The notes: generated from the letters alone by a model not told the origin. A stretch of 64,000 nt of DNA from Hexactinellida sp. DTS-2022 (GCA_028753945.1 JAPNXP010000003.1:682001-746000); one strand, 5' to 3'. Shown: positions 1 through 12,258, counted from the first letter of the stretch. Translations and numbers: made by a program.

Positions 1-1124
1 ACCGGGGACGAAAATTCCGCGGGACGAAAATTCCGCCATTCACTATTTTGTTACTTTGATTTAAATATCAACTGATTAAATATTAATCTTCAGAATGCAA
101 GTTCACACATTATTGCCTATATCGTAGAGCATCAGCATTCGGAGTTATCAGAGATCGGATGCGTAGTCTATGAATAGGCAGTCTACAGTTAATTCGGTAT
201 TAGTTCAGATTTCGAATGGTCTAGATGTTGGGTATATTCACGGGATATTTTATCCGGGAATGATAAATACTTTAGAAAATACAGAACCATGCGCCATTGA
301 CGTAATACAAAAATTTGAGGGGGATTTGGTCACATATAATAGAGAAATAATCTTATTTTTATAGTAAATTATTCATAAATTAGAAAGAAATCATTGCATA
401 ATACTTAGTTAAACAGGAAGTCTTATATTTCGCTAGAAATACGTAGAAATAAGTCTTCACACGTAGACACGTAGATAGGGGTTGGCAGCACTGCTCCTAG
501 GGAAATAAATAGAGTATAACAATACTTGTTTTGACTAACTTTCTTCAATTCTGTATAACTTTGCGGATAATTTTAGAATAAGGATTTGGCTGTATATAGG
601 CAGTAACCTAGTTACTAGTTGTATGGATTCATACACAATGTTATTCTACCTACTCTGATAGGCCTATCTAAGTACTTACGAGTTAGTAGGAGTTTTTACC
701 ACGAACCGATTTTGAATTAAGATTTTGGTTTGTGGTTTTTTTGAATTATGTAACCATTTTCTCCATTATTGATCAATTTCGTCCAGTAAAAATTAAATAA
801 TGCACCTTGAAGTCTGTATTCCAAATATTATAAATCTGGGCAACTAAACTTTAGAACATAACATCAGATTGTTCTGTTGCAAATTTCATACTTCCAACTT
901 CTATGGTCTCTTCACAACGTTTATCCGCCGATATGTACTCAAGTCAATTACAATATTCTGAGAGAAACGCATTCAAAGTTTATACTTCTCAGCACAGGAT
1001 ATACATTGGCGTTTTCATTCACATTAGATCGGTCAAGGGACAAACACTTCGTAGTGCTATTACCCAAACTCTTATGAATAATTTGGACTAATGTTGGACC
1101 AAGGATGTCGCCATAAGCGTGTGC
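1..1124. other. AT-rich sequence, no gene recognised
   Basis: The window opens with a ~17-base motif (GGGACGAAAATTCCGC) twice in tandem, probably the edge of a repeat cut by the window. The rest is AT-rich with only short chance ORFs and no recognisable domain. Confidence 0.5.
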
Positions 1125-1740
1125 CCCAGCCGGCACACTTCGGCCCATTCCCAGGTCTACTCGGCTCATTCCCGGCTCTGCTCAGTCCCATATCCGGCTC
1201 TACACCAGCCCATTTCCGGCTCTACTCAGGCCAATCCCCGGCTCTACACCGGCCCATTCCGGGCTCTACTCAGGCCCGTTCCCGGCTCTACACCTGCCCA
1301 TTCCCGGCTCTACTCAGGCCCTTTCCCGGCTCTACACCGGCTCTACCCGGCCCATCCCGGCTCTACCCGGCCCTTCCCGGGTCTGCTCAGGCCCATTTCG
1401 GCTCTACACCGGCCCATTTCCGGGTCTGCTCAGGCCCATTTCGGCTTTACACCGGCTCTACCAGACCCATTCCCGGCTCTACCCGGCCCATTCCCGGGTC
1501 TGCTCAGTCCATTTCGGCTCTACACCGGCTCTACCAGGCCCATTTCCGGCACTACCCGGCCCATTACCGGCTCTGCTCAGACCCATTTCCGGCCCATTCC
1601 CGGCTCTACTCAGGCCCATTTCCGGCTCTACTCAGGCCCATTTCCTGCTCTATCCGGCTCATTTTCGGCACCACACGGCCATTTCCCAGCTCGACCTGCC
1701 CCATTCCCAGCTCTATCCAGCCCATTTCCGAGCCCTTTGC
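1125..1740. repeat. GC-rich minisatellite, ~22-24 bp unit
   Basis: Roughly two dozen imperfect tandem copies of a unit like CCCGGCTCTACTCAGGCCC, in which TCTACTCAGG alternates with TCTACACCGG. It is far more GC-rich than its surroundings. Two long overlapping forward reading frames (1091-1783 and 1119-1796) exist only because the unit lacks stop codons; their Ser/Pro/Ala/Leu-rich translations look like a repeat, not a protein. Confidence 0.9.
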
Positions 1741-1826
1741 CTGTGACCCCTTTGTTTGTATTTATAGGAAACATAATTGTTGACTTTATTCATTAGCAAC
1801 TAAACACAATGCAAAATATCTCACTA

Positions 1827-3486
1827 CTAGGTGCTACAGCCTTCACAGCAGAAGATTTTAGGCACTGCTCTCTTGGATTTGATCCCCACGCAGGCCCAGT
1901 GAAACCACTCTTCACAAGCCAAGCAGACGACCCACATGTCCTTCTTGAATTTTTTGATAAGAGGACAGTAACGGGCTTTGCAGCTAAAGCAGACAGTATC
2001 TGATTCATCTGAAGATTCAAGAAGTTCAGAGCCGTATTGGCCAGAAGAGTACACTTTCTTGTCCCTTCGTCGACGCGAAGAGTCGGCGACTAACGTATGC
2101 GCAGTCATTTGTCTGCGCCGCCGTTTATACGTTTCCTTGATTCGCCGCGCTTTCTCCATGTTTCTCAAAAGATCCCTTTTAGACAGATAGACTAGAGTGT
2201 GGTGAGAGATCGTCAGCCCAAGTTCTTCCATAACTCGCGGTAAGATAGGGACCCATGGTTGAATGACAAGCAGCCAAGGCTGTACTGGCAGTGAGCGACT
2301 TCTGGCCTACATGTTTGGTTTTCGGCGAATTGTGCCACAGCATGTTGTGCAGGATCTCGTTTGAATTCTGAGTTTTTCCCATCGTGATGGTGCGACAAAA
2401 AGTCAATGACCCGAATATCTGGAACACTTCAACGTCGCGCGCAAACTCGGCAGGAGACAGATAGGGTTCTCTTGTTATGAGAGGAGGATTTGCGTTGTCA
2501 CTCTGGTATAGGGCGAGTCTCTTCTGGTAGTTACACCAAGAACCTTCCCCCGCTGGGCAATTGTAGTGGGCCTCCTTGGTATGTTGCAAGAGGACTTGTA
2601 GGCCGTCATGGATCTCTGAGGCTGATTGATCACGGTGCTGAATAATACGAGCGCATATAAGTGCGCGATTCGGTCAGCTTTGCTCTGCGGAAGACTCGTC
2701 AAGCCCTTAGACTTCTTCATGAGTCGCTTCTTGAGTCTCTTCTGGACGGGTCCAATGCACTCCTTCCTGATAGGCACTTCACCATCGTAAGGATCAGATT
2801 TAAGGAGATTCATGAACGACGCGACGAGTCATCATCCCCGATATACGTCCCATACGCTAGATTATGCGTCGCTATAGACCTTCTCCAAACATCAATGGAT
2901 CCGGAAGACTCCATAGACTGTGAAGTGCCTTGATAGTTGGAGGTACATAGGTATTTGTGTGCTTGCCACCAGTGTATTTTATAAGGAATAAAAAAATGTT
3001 TTTTATTGTTTTCGTGGAATAAAAAAATGGATTTTCGGTAGAAATGGAATCTTGAAATGGATATCAGACGATAAAAACTCACTATTCAAGGGAGTAAAAA
3101 AATGAAAATATGAATAAAAAAATGGGCTAGGAATAAAAAAATGGGCTTATAATAAACCCTGCTTGCCACCATTCTTCAAACTCCTCGGTGTACGAGCTGC
3201 GACGAGATTTTGGCTACTTTGAACAGGATCAACACACTCTATCATACAAGGAGTAGCCGAGTACTTTTCCAAATTCCGCGTCAATTGCTGCAGCAAAACC
3301 CTGATTGGAGTAGTGGCCACGACGATGCCACGAAGCGTCGAAACTCACAGCACACTCTCTCAGGCCAGATGAAGACTCCCCAACTGCGGATGCCTGCGAG
3401 TAGGCGTGCTCTCCTGTGAATTTCATGGATCTCTTCGCAAATGAGACAAAAGTGCCCAAAAATTTGTTCAGCAGTGTTTTGGACAT
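1827..3486 (-). pseudogene. Mutator-like transposase relic (copy 1)
   Basis: Decayed transposase on the minus strand, recognised by collinearity with the better copy at 14,990-17,446 and with the eukaryotic Mutator-like transposase domain. In order: VSFDASWHRRGHYSN (first acidic residue region, 3,486-3,229), a G(T/S)SQxME segment and a GDDDS motif corresponding to VGDGDS (2,930-2,810), an RKECI..VQKRLKKRL segment (2,813-2,700), a CPAGEGSWC segment and NSNEILHNMLW (2,589-2,179), then a basic linker and a C-terminal PHD-like zinc finger (CFSC..VVCLACEEWFHWAC..CCEGC, 2,231-1,827). Several frameshifts separate these blocks and the N-terminus is missing. A small element interrupts it at 2,971-3,160. 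Not functional. Unlike the other copy it keeps the D of SFD. Confidence 0.85.
2971..3160. mobile_element. ~190-bp non-autonomous insertion in the Mutator relic
   Basis: Flanked by the direct repeat GCTTGCCACC (2961-2970 and 3161-3170; TGCTTGCCACCA if the ambiguous bases are counted). Its ends form an imperfect inverted repeat, AGTGTATTTTATAAG against AGGGTTTATTATAAG (12 of 15). Removing the insert and one flank copy restores an open frame through EEWWQAHKY..C of the interrupted transposase. The interior repeats the motif GAATAAAAAAATG. A 10-bp TSD would suit a Mutator-type element; the superfamily is inferred. Confidence 0.7.
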
Positions 3487-3532
3487 GTTCTTGTCTGGTG
3501 TCCACGCATAGAAAATATTCTGAAATTACCAT

Positions 3533-5330
3533 AGAAACACAACATACCCCGATATTTTATTTTTGGTAAATTACAGTAGAACGACCATATCTAACGTTTG
3601 TACTTTGTTTTGAGTCTCTACCAATCGTATTTACATTGTTATGTGCTATTTTCTAAAGCAAAACATGGGTTACACCACTTTTAACGATTCTCAAAAATCT
3701 ATTCCTCAACATTGGTAGGGTTGGTGTTTTCAATACTATATCCAAGCAATCACTGACTAAAATAATGGACAATTCATCAATTTTTTTTCTAAAAATGTGA
3801 GAATGTGAAACTTTATGGCCTATAATAACATTCCAGGGTACGTTTTCTTGTCAATTTTTTTTCTTTGATACCCGAGGTGCTAGAATTCTATAATACGTCT
3901 CAAAATAAGTGTAATATAAGACTTCCTATCAGTCAATAATACCTTTCGTGACCCTAACATTCACCGTTTTAAAATAATCCATACATGGGCATGTAATGTG
4001 CCCAATTTTGATGACACAGCAAATTTCTTCTATTCTAAAGTATAAACTCTAGAGCTTAGCTCTAACCATCTATTCACATCAACACCCCAACACAAACTCA
4101 TCGAAAGAACAAATGATACCAATATCATAATGGACTCATTCTTATAAATTCACATGCCCATATATGGTGGTGTCATTTCAGTGATGTCACAATAAATCTT
4201 TAAATTAATTAATATGCGAGAGCTTAGCTCTCACTTCCTAGTAATATCTATGATCCAATTCAAGTTAGAAGTTAAAGTTTAAAAGGATAAGGAACATTTT
4301 TCTACAGGATTGCACATCTCAGCACGATTTTCTGGGATTATTTCGGTTGAGCATATGCCGGACTAAATGCAGGACTTTTTTGATAAATTACAAGAGATTA
4401 AGACTCAAAAAATTTCATGTACGATAATAGATACTTAGAAATGAACACGGCTTTTTTTTAATTCAAAAATCATTAATAACCAAAGAGATAATAAGCAAAA
4501 AGTGTTGAAATCAGGGAAAATATATACTTTTTCCTTCACCGGACCTATAAAATAACTTATTGGCTCATATAATTTCATAAAAGGTCATTGGGTCAAATAC
4601 ACATTTCAAATAGCCCTAATAGAAGTTAAAAATTGAATTAGAACATTCTGGAACAACTGTAAAGTTATTTCAGAAAACATATAAACTCTATTATACAGGA
4701 TATACGGACAATTCCTATTCATAAAATAATCTATAATTAGACAAATGAATTTGTTCTGGAAGTGAATAACTTTCTTATAAGTCATCATTTTTGCTAGTTG
4801 GTTCCACACAAACGATTGGGGAAATGTTTGCGCAAATTGATAGTGCAATGTTAAATTACAAATTTCTATGCGTGGACACCGTTACTGTTTTTTTTTGTTA
4901 ATTTCTGGATGTGAATGTTTTATGTGGTTCCGCAGTGGTGACGTGCTATATATCTTAGGATTTTACAACGTGATAATGTATTGGCAATTTGCTATCACAT
5001 TCATTACTGAGTGCTCAGAATGAATCGTTGTTAGATAGTGAGAAAAAATGCCAAATTTCACTCATGCTGGGATTGATAAAAAATGCAACCTTTCAAGCTA
5101 TAATATATAGGAATCGAAAATAAATATGTTATTGAAAAGATCTTATTTACCAAAGGTGAATGCGATTGAAAGTATATTCATATAATGTATCATTTGTGGA
5201 ATAACCTAAATTATTTTAGAAGCCTCCCTAAAAACACAAGCTTAGTATATGTACAAATTAATTATGAATAGGCAGAACTTGTTCTTGATGTGATATTATG
5301 GTTTCATTTGTCAAATAGATATTTAGCCGG
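3533..5330. repeat. Dispersed repeat family D (+ copy) and unannotated AT-rich DNA
   Basis: Bases ~3,830-4,270 are homologous, inverted, to ~11,810-12,235: both carry AGAGCTTAGCTCTAAC, a CATCAAAA..GGGCACATTA-type stretch and a CCATATATGG box (4158-4167). The remainder (3,533-3,830 and 4,300-5,330) shows no gene or clear element. Confidence 0.6.
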
Positions 5331-5402
5331 ATATCTAGCCGGATAACCGGATAATTGAGCACCGGATATCCGAATCCGGACGGAGTAGTGAATCTCTAAT
5401 CC
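5328..5402. repeat. Short CCGGATA(T) repeat cluster
   Basis: Several copies of CCGGATAT or CCGGATAA in both orientations within 75 bp. No coding content. Confidence 0.6.
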
Positions 5403-5421
5403 GGTACAGCTCAACTCAAAA

Positions 5422-5675
5422 CTATACTATTAAACACAAGCCTAGGTAGGTAATATATATGTGTATATATTTGTTTGTATGTTCCGAGTTGATTGAAGAA
5501 AGTTGACGGTTTCCAAATCTGATTTTTGGCATATGGGGGTAACTTTTGGCACCTATCATCAAGTTGAGGTTTCCACTCAAAATTTCTCACACCTCGACTA
5601 GTTATGACGTCATTGTCACATTTCGACAACCCTGAAATTTCACTTAGGTCAAAGCGTTTCTGAAATATCAATAGA
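5422..5675 (+). repeat. Dispersed repeat family A, copy 1
   Basis: Starts with CTATACTATTAAACACAAG, then a block containing GTTTGTATGTTCCGAGTTG, ATTTTTGGCATAT, AAGTTGAGGTTTCCACT and ATGACGTCATTGTCACATTT. The same order occurs at 40,092-40,805 and 63,768-64,000. The copy at 40,092 begins A|TCTATACTATTAAA, which resembles a Helitron 5' end (TC at the terminus, insertion after A). That class is inferred; no Rep/helicase gene is present. Confidence 0.7.
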
Positions 5676-5914
5676 AGTGGACCTTTAGAGAGAACAGACT
5701 GTATTATTTCTATAAGATCAGATAAATATAATGAATATTATGGTTCTCCATTCATACCGTCCCAATAGTGATCTATGATGCGATTTGCTTGTAAACTTTA
5801 TGTTAATAGTTTGAGATTATTATGAGTTCTCCAAGGTAATTAGATCCTTTATTAATCCAGTTTTCTAACTGGATTTTTAAAACTTGTCTTTATATAATTT
5901 CATTAAGCTTTATT

Positions 5915-6147
5915 ATGGATGAAATCCCAAGCCCTTTGCCACCATGTCTACCTTTGCCAGCATTTCCACAATCTCCAACAACTCTACATTCACTTCTTCC
6001 AACATCACCTTTGACAGCATCTCCACATTCGCCAACATTACATTCACTTCTCCCAACATCTCCACATTTACCAGCATCTTCACATTCAACATCTCTACAT
6101 TCAGCACATCTACCAACATATTCACATTCACTACCAATTCGACCATC
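5915..6147. repeat. Minisatellite, ACATTCACTTCTCCCAACATC-like units
   Basis: Imperfect repeats of ~18-27 bases built from (C)ACATT, CACTTCTCC and AACATC. Both strands are open (a Ser/Pro/His-rich forward frame, a Val/Met/Leu/Glu-rich reverse frame), as expected of a stop-free repeat. Confidence 0.65.
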
Positions 6148-6343
6148 TCAAGAAGAAAAAGAGATCGCTGGAAGAACGAATAAACACCATTGTGAGAAAA
6201 AGATTGAAATTAGAAGTAACATTATTGACCTCGCTGGATGTAAAATTGCGTACTGGTAAACAAAAACACAATATAGAGATCAACGAAGAAAAATACACCA
6301 AACAAATCAAAATAAATGATCAACTTAAAGAATTTACTCGATA
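6140..6343 (+). pseudogene. Lysine/glutamate-rich possible coiled-coil fragment
   Basis: A frame without its own start reads HLKKKKRSLEERINTIVRKR, then a Leu/Ile-rich charged stretch for ~45 residues, ending at a stop near 6,341. The Leu/Ile spacing resembles a coiled coil. Downstream sequence to ~6,480 has a similar codon flavour but is broken by stops. It could be a decayed transposon ORF or an exon; no family is recognised. Confidence 0.25.
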
Positions 6344-6610
6344 AAAATGAAAAACATCAGGACAACCTGGAATACCAACATACAATAATGGACGAGCAGA
6401 AAACAGAAATTAAATTTCTATAAGAAGAACTGCAGAGCATAAAAGAAATAATCGTAAACATCGAAACGAACTATAGGAATTATTCCCATACTTTCAAAAA
6501 TTTATTGATCAACAAATATTATGTATATTTCATATATCAAATATCTATATTATTAAATCTCGATTGTAGTGTGTGTATGTTCGAATTGTATTAATGTGTT
6601 GGGAGAGTAG

Positions 6611-6776
6611 CAGAGGCGTAGCTTGCACCTAGCTTGCACCTATGCCTCCCGGGGCGGATACATATAATGCCGCTTTATGCCGCCCCTTAATATTGCCGCC
6701 CCTTAAGTTATGCCGCCCCTTAATAGTGCCGCCCGGGGCGGTCCGCCCCCCCCGCCCCCCCCTAGCTACGCCCCTG
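6611..6776. mobile_element. hAT-type MITE, 166 bp
   Basis: Ends CAGAGGCGTAGCT and CCTAGCTACGCCCCTG form a typical hAT TIR. Exact 8-bp TSD GAGAGTAG at 6603-6610 and 6777-6784. The interior is GC-rich with GCCGCCCC repeats. Confidence 0.93.
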
Positions 6777-7415
6777 GAGAGTAGAAGTCGCATTTATAAC
6801 AGAGATATAAACTAACTTCCAAATGTTATAGTATGTAAACAAATATTATAATAGGTAAACAGTATGCTGAACACGAATTTCGCATTTATAAATTTCTAAT
6901 ATATATGTTTGTTGATGTTGTTTACACAAATAGGAAAACATATTAATGAAAATTCAAAATGAACCTAGAAGTTTGCTTTCAGCTAGTATTATATGTAAAC
7001 AAGTATGCTGAACACGTATTTCGCATTTATAAATTTCTAAACAGATATGATAATATAGATAATTCGATTAATTAGAATGTAATAATAGTGTAGTTAATAT
7101 GAAACTTTATAGAAGTTTTAATAACAACAATGCACACTCGATGCTAAGACAAAAATTATGGACTGTATTTTCTTCAAATAATAACCGGGAACATGATTGA
7201 TTTTCCGAGTGTATTGATAATTCATAGCATTCAGCTATAAATGCTAAATACTGTGAGATATAAACGCTGAAAAATTCATAAATAATATATGATATACATA
7301 TTAATAAATCAGCATACGCAAGTTTTGAATTGAAAAGTTCACAAAATGGGTATTACTAATTTGTCAATTTGTTTATTTAAAATTCCTTTAAGTTTTCCAA
7401 GGAGTTTTGGGTTAA

Positions 7416-8133
7416 GGTTAAATTACCCCACGTGAATGAAAGTTCTTGTATTAATCTGTAATTGTGAGAAATATATACCTATACGATACAAATCAATAAA
7501 CCAAAAACAAAATGTCCCTATCTATTATACTTTTTATTTTTTGTCGGTTTCAAAATTTGGCTAATACAAATCTCCCATAGGGCGATTTCCAAAAGTGGTG
7601 GTCGATATTATGCGGTAATTTGGCAATGCAATTATCAATGTTTGTCATCAGAATCAATATTTAAAGATTATAAGCGTACGGAGTAGGTAGACGGTTTACA
7701 TTTTTGAATTATGACTTGGAATTTTTTTTATCAAGCATTTTATCAAATTTCGCATGAAAAGATGACCTTTTTAATCATTTTTTGGTTTCAAAAGGTCGCA
7801 ATATTTTTTATTTAGATCTTATCAAAATTCTAAACCACTCACCAACCGCCCATAACGATGATCTTTCTGATAGATCACACAGTACAGGTCTTTAGCAAAT
7901 AATGATCTTGCAAACTACACACTTATCAGGTGGAGTCGAAAAAATCCCCCTATGGGACTTTTGTATTAGCATAATACTGCAAGCCCAATAATTTCGAATT
8001 TATAGAAGATAATTAGATTTCGTTTTCAGTTTCGATATAGCTATAATCTCTTCCATCATATATGTGAAATTCAAACTCCCACCTTCAAAACTAAATTCAT
8101 GTGTTTTTTGGGTGAATCTGCCGTAATTTAACC
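7416..8133. mobile_element. Family B, TTAA-flanked MITE, 718 bp
   Basis: TTAA at 7412-7415 and 8134-8137, with inverted ends GGTTAAATTAC and GTAATTTAACC. Other copies: 11,460-11,655 (truncated) and 34,636-35,137 continuing at 39,236-39,343. All three contain a second inverted pair (ATACAAATCTCCCATAGGG at 7564 and its partner ending at 7966, flanked by TA), so that inner piece either inserted before amplification or belongs to the family. No coding capacity. TTAA is the piggyBac target, so piggyBac-type mobilisation is inferred. Confidence 0.8.
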
Positions 8134-8159
8134 TTAAATGGCAAAGTTAGGTGCTCCTT

Positions 8160-8485
8160 CAGCAGGGTAACCAGATGACTACTATAAAAGAAGGACACGT
8201 TTGAAAGTAAAGAGATCGCAGGTTGAGAAACCCAGTCTAGTAGAACATTTGAGAATAAAGGCTTTAATACAATTAATACAAGGACATGGGCTAGTATACT
8301 TTAATAATTCTGAGTATGGTTAAACAACAAAGTTATTTAGACAGGTAGAGGAGTGGATTATTAGACTGAACAGACTGTAAACAATTTTTTTTAAGATATA
8401 AAAGGACACAGTGTAAGAAAGCAGTTAGCATGACTGCCTGAGAAGGACTGTCCTTCTAAAAATATGACATTTGGTCACCCTATTG
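8160..8485. mobile_element. hAT-like MITE (AGGGTRACCA ends)
   Basis: Inverted ends CAGCAGGGTAACCAGATG (8160) and CATTTGGTCACCCTATTG (to 8485) match a common hAT MITE end. I see no matching 8-bp TSD, so the outer limits are approximate. Confidence 0.6.
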
Positions 8486-9109
8486 ATTATGAATCCCTAC
8501 TGATTGAAACTATGTTACCCCATATGAAGCTCAAAAACGTGATTCTAAAATAATCTCGATACATCAATCAAAACATAGGCTTCAATCAATTTCATAGTTC
8601 TAGTTGCTCAATTCATTCTTCAAATTTTGGGGATTCGTGAAAATAATGCCTAAGCTCTGGATTCTACCCATAGAAAAGGCATATTTCGTCCGGGGAATTC
8701 CGTTAATATATCATGAGTTATGACCAATTTATGAGCATGATTTCCCCTGTTTTGTCATATTTTACACCTCAAGGCCCTCAAATATATAATAAAAAGTCAA
8801 TAATATATTATATAACACTCCAATTTGTTAATACAAATATGGAAATAGCATATGCGCACAAAATGTGACGTTAAACGGCACGATCCAATAATTATTCTAT
8901 AGTTTATGGCGTGACCTACGTTATAATAAGGCCTGTTGCGTAGATTTCTGAGATCGTAGAATTCTGAGATTCCTGTACTAAAAACCATGGAGGCAATAAT
9001 AGCGTAGAATTCTGAGATTCATCATAGAAGCTTGAGATTCTATGGTTATCTCGTGATTCAATTGTGGTTGGATATTATTGTATGTTACTTAGTATAAAAT
9101 TGGGTATTA
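8486..9109. other. No gene; short GTAGAATTCTGAGATTC repeats
   Basis: AT-rich. Between ~8,940 and 9,060 the motif GTAGA(A)TTCTGAGATT occurs about four times, partly degenerate. Nothing else recognised. Confidence 0.4.
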
Positions 9110-9261
9110 CAGTGGAACTCTATAAGTGGGGATGTTCGAGACAATATCTTTCAATTTTCATTGAAATACACCTCTATGAGTGGGGAATTACCACTATCTG
9201 GAGAATGGGTGGATATTAGAATGTTCGCCGGCCCAACTTCAGCCACTTAGAGGTATCACTG
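9110..9261. mobile_element. mariner/pogo-like MITE, 152 bp
   Basis: TA flanks (9108-9109, 9262-9263). Inverted ends CAGTGGAACTCTATAAGTGG and CCACTTAGAGGTATCACTG. Confidence 0.85.
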
Positions 9262-9423
9262 TACAATGTAAACGCGAAATCTGCTCATTATGCATTATAT
9301 AGTTATCACTTAAACCCTTCTAATGTGTAATTGAGGAAGATATAGTCAATAATTCATTGAAAAATATCAACAATTTATATTCCAAGTTCTAAATTAAACA
9401 ATACAATATATATATATCTACAT

Positions 9424-10211
9424 TAGGGGTGGCCAACCATTTGCACCCTACGGGACACATTAGGTATTTGAAGAACTCGGCGGGCCTCACTTTTCCAAGG
9501 AAATTTATACTATTGGATCTAGATTATTAGTACAGTGTACTCCGCTTATTTCGGACACCGGTTAATCGGGACAGCCGCTTAATTGGGACAACGCCCCAAG
9601 AACAGAATCCTTTCGTTAGAAGCTATTAATAAATCTTCGGTTAATCGGGACAAACTAAATAAATTTGGTTCAAAATTGGTGCTCGCTCATTAGAAAATTC
9701 ATATTGATCAGAACGAATTCTAATAATCTTTGCCAATACTGATGAAGGCAGGACAAAATATCTAATATTGTCTATTTCTTATTGATTTCCATGATATCGA
9801 AATTTACCAGAGATTATGACCTTGTGGTTCAGGGATATATCAAACGGTCCTGAGAATATTAATGCTCATTATATGGGTTTGAGAAGAATCAAGGGTCCGC
9901 TGGCTTTGGAGGAATTGTTATAACAGGTTTAAAACCAAAATTTGTGTAAATCACAGGTAAATCGCCACTTTACAATGGTTTTTCGGTTAATTGGGATCTC
10001 CGCTTAATTGGGACAAAAGGCCTGGAACAAACGTGTCCCAATTAAGCGGAGTAGACTGTATTTGTCATTAGTATTATTTAATATTTAAAAAAATTTGAAA
10101 TCCTACAAGAATAGTATGTTGTTAGCAATATGGCTGGAATTATGAGATTCCACTGTACATATTACTCATTCTCACATTGAGGCTCTGCGGGCCACAGGTT
10201 GGCCACCCTTG
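9424..10211. mobile_element. hAT MITE interrupted by a TA element
   Basis: Ends TAGGGGTGGCCAACC and GGTTGGCCACCCTTG. The 8-bp flanks ATCTACAT (9416-9423) and ATCAACAT (10212-10219) match at 7 of 8. Without the inner element (9,533-10,058 plus one TA) the hAT MITE is ~260 bp. Confidence 0.88.
9533..10058. mobile_element. mariner/pogo-like element nested in the hAT MITE
   Basis: TA flanks at 9531-9532 and 10059-10060. Ends CAGTGTACTCCGCTTA and TAAGCGGAGTAGACTG. Internal sequence repeats (T)TAATTGGGACA in both orientations. No transposase ORF. Confidence 0.88.
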
Positions 10212-10276
10212 ATCAACATATACATATACATATACATATACAACAGGGTTTGCAATGCAAAATCAGTGTAAATGTA

Positions 10277-10463
10277 CAGTCGAAACTGTGTTTTTTTGCC
10301 CCCCTAATGAGTGGAAAAAGAGGCAAAAAAACCCGAAACGCAAAAAAACCCGTATTTAACAATATACAGTTCTATGAGGTTATGAAGAAACAATGAGAAT
10401 CAAGGAGGAAAAATAACCCGACAATGCAAAAAAACGCGTCGCAGAAAAACACGAATTCGACTG
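10277..10463. mobile_element. mariner/pogo-like MITE, 187 bp
   Basis: TA flanks and inverted ends CAGTCGAAACTGTG and CACGAATTCGACTG. Internal GCAAAAAAAC motifs are repeated. Confidence 0.8.
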
Positions 10464-10560
10464 TACTACAAAAATTGGCTATATTTTTGATACAATTTAC
10501 AAAATGTATATACAAATTAATGGCTAGAGGGAAGAATTATTAGATAGAATGTAAACTTAA

Positions 10561-11455
10561 CGGTGTCCGGACTGGCCAAATTACCGAATTTCTTTTATTC
10601 CACCGGAATATTTTTTTTTTCTAAATATACACTCAATGAGATTAATATTTCTCCTCCAATCTTAATTTTGATTTTGTCATTCATAAGTGTCACAATATGA
10701 CGTTTCAACACCTCCATTGATGGAAAAAATTACAAATTTCGCCGATATCCTTGAAATTTTAAGAGTTGAGTAAGAGTAAGAGTAGAGATTATCTAGTTTT
10801 TTCCAGAATTAATATATTGCGGGGGAATACTAAGACACTTTGGAATCGAATTGGAATGTTAGTAAGTGACTATTGAGACATTAGAACTAAATATACACTT
10901 AATTTTCAAAAGCTTCGTTCAAAGAATAATAAAAATTGATTTAGAAGCTTAGTTTTGATGAAATGTAATGAGTTATCGCGACAAACTCAACTGCATTGTC
11001 AATAACATAACTATATCATAAAAAAATAGGAAGTAGAATGAGTAATTTATTATTTGGGATTGAATATGGGAACAGATTGTGTGAAATTTCCCAATAAATT
11101 GAAGAAATGTGGACTTTGAATCGAAAACAGTAAAAAAATCGAGGAAAAAAAAGTAAATTCATTGTTAACGCAAGTTGGATATGTTTCTAAGTAACTCAAT
11201 ATCTTATACAACAACTAGTTAGAAGTTGGGAAGTGCTTCTACAAAAGATTATAGACTATTAGACTATGTTACGGTCAATTAGAAGCCATTTTTAGAAATT
11301 CGATATATATTTAGTTACATTTTGAAATTTGAATTTTTTAAAGTGCAGTTATTCTTAGAAATGCCTTCCTAGATACTTGTTATGAATCAAAAGTAGTTAT
11401 GATGAATCACTAATGATTTACCATTATAAATTATGTAATCCCAGTCCGGATACCG
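10561..11455. mobile_element. TTAA-flanked element, 895 bp (family K)
   Basis: TTAA at 10557-10560 and 11456-11459. Ends CGGTGTCCGGACTGG and CCAGTCCGGATACCG. The right flank continues directly into family B sequence that in the 7.4-kb copy also follows a TTAA, so the insertion site is plausible. No ORF. Confidence 0.8.
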
Positions 11456-11459
11456 TTAA

Positions 11460-11655
11460 GGTTAAATAACCCCAGGTGAATGAAAGTATTTGTATTAATC
11501 TGTAATTGTGAGAAATTGATCCTTATACAATACAAAGCAATAAACCAAAAAGAAAATGTCTCTATCTATTATACTTTTTATTTTTTGTCGGTTTCAAAAT
11601 TTGGATAATACAAATCTCCCTTAGGGCGATTTCCAAAAGTGGTGGTCGATATTAA
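11460..11655 (+). repeat. Family B, truncated copy
   Basis: About 195 bp aligning with 7,416-7,612 (GGTTAAAT.ACCCCA to GTGGTGGTCGATATTA). Stops abruptly. Confidence 0.85.
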
Positions 11656-11699
11656 TCCATTGTATCTTTCTCAATAGAGTCGGGCATTTAGTCAGGCTT

Positions 11700-12250
11700 C
11701 AGGTCAATCCAAATATTCTTAGAAAATGGTACTGACCAATTGCAATCATCTAGAAATTGTTTTATAGCATATTAAACTTTTCCTTCGGACTTCAAATGGA
11801 TTATTGATATTTCTAGGAAGTCAGAGCTAAGCTATCGCAAATTAATTAATTTCAAAGTTTATGCTCACATCACTGAAATGACACCACCTTATATGGGCAT
11901 GTGAATTTATAAGATTGTGACCATTTGGATAATGGTCTCATTTTTTCTTCCAATGTGTTTGCAATGGGATAGTGATGTGAATAGATGGTTAGAGCTTATC
12001 TCTAGAGTTTAAACTTTGGGAGAGAGGAAATTTGCTGCGTCATCAAAAATGGGCACATTAGATGCCCATATATGGATCATTTTGCAAACGGTTTTAGGGT
12101 CACGAAATGTATTACTGACGGATATGAAGTCGGGTATTACGAGTATTTTGAGACGTGGATTTTGATTCTAGCACCTCGGATGTGTGAGAAAGTAATTGAT
12201 AAGAAAACGTCCCTCGAATGGGATAATATGCCGCAAAGTTTCAAATTTTA
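11700..12250 (-). repeat. Dispersed repeat family D, inverted copy
   Basis: Reverse-complement homologue of ~3,830-4,310. Carries GAGCTAAGCTAT- and AGAGCTTATCTCTAG-type motifs and two CArG-like boxes, CCTTATATGG (11887-11896) and CCATATATGG (12066-12075). Non-coding. Confidence 0.75.
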
Positions 12251-12258
12251 ACTTTTAA

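Noticed and set aside
1091-1796. Two overlapping 225-230 codon ORFs, Ser/Pro/Leu-rich
   Set aside because: They lie on the 22-24 bp minisatellite. Two frames are open at once and the composition mirrors the repeat unit.
5913-6259. ORFs resembling a Ser/Pro-rich or Val/Met-rich protein
   Set aside because: Both strands are open over a short tandem repeat. The translations only echo the unit.
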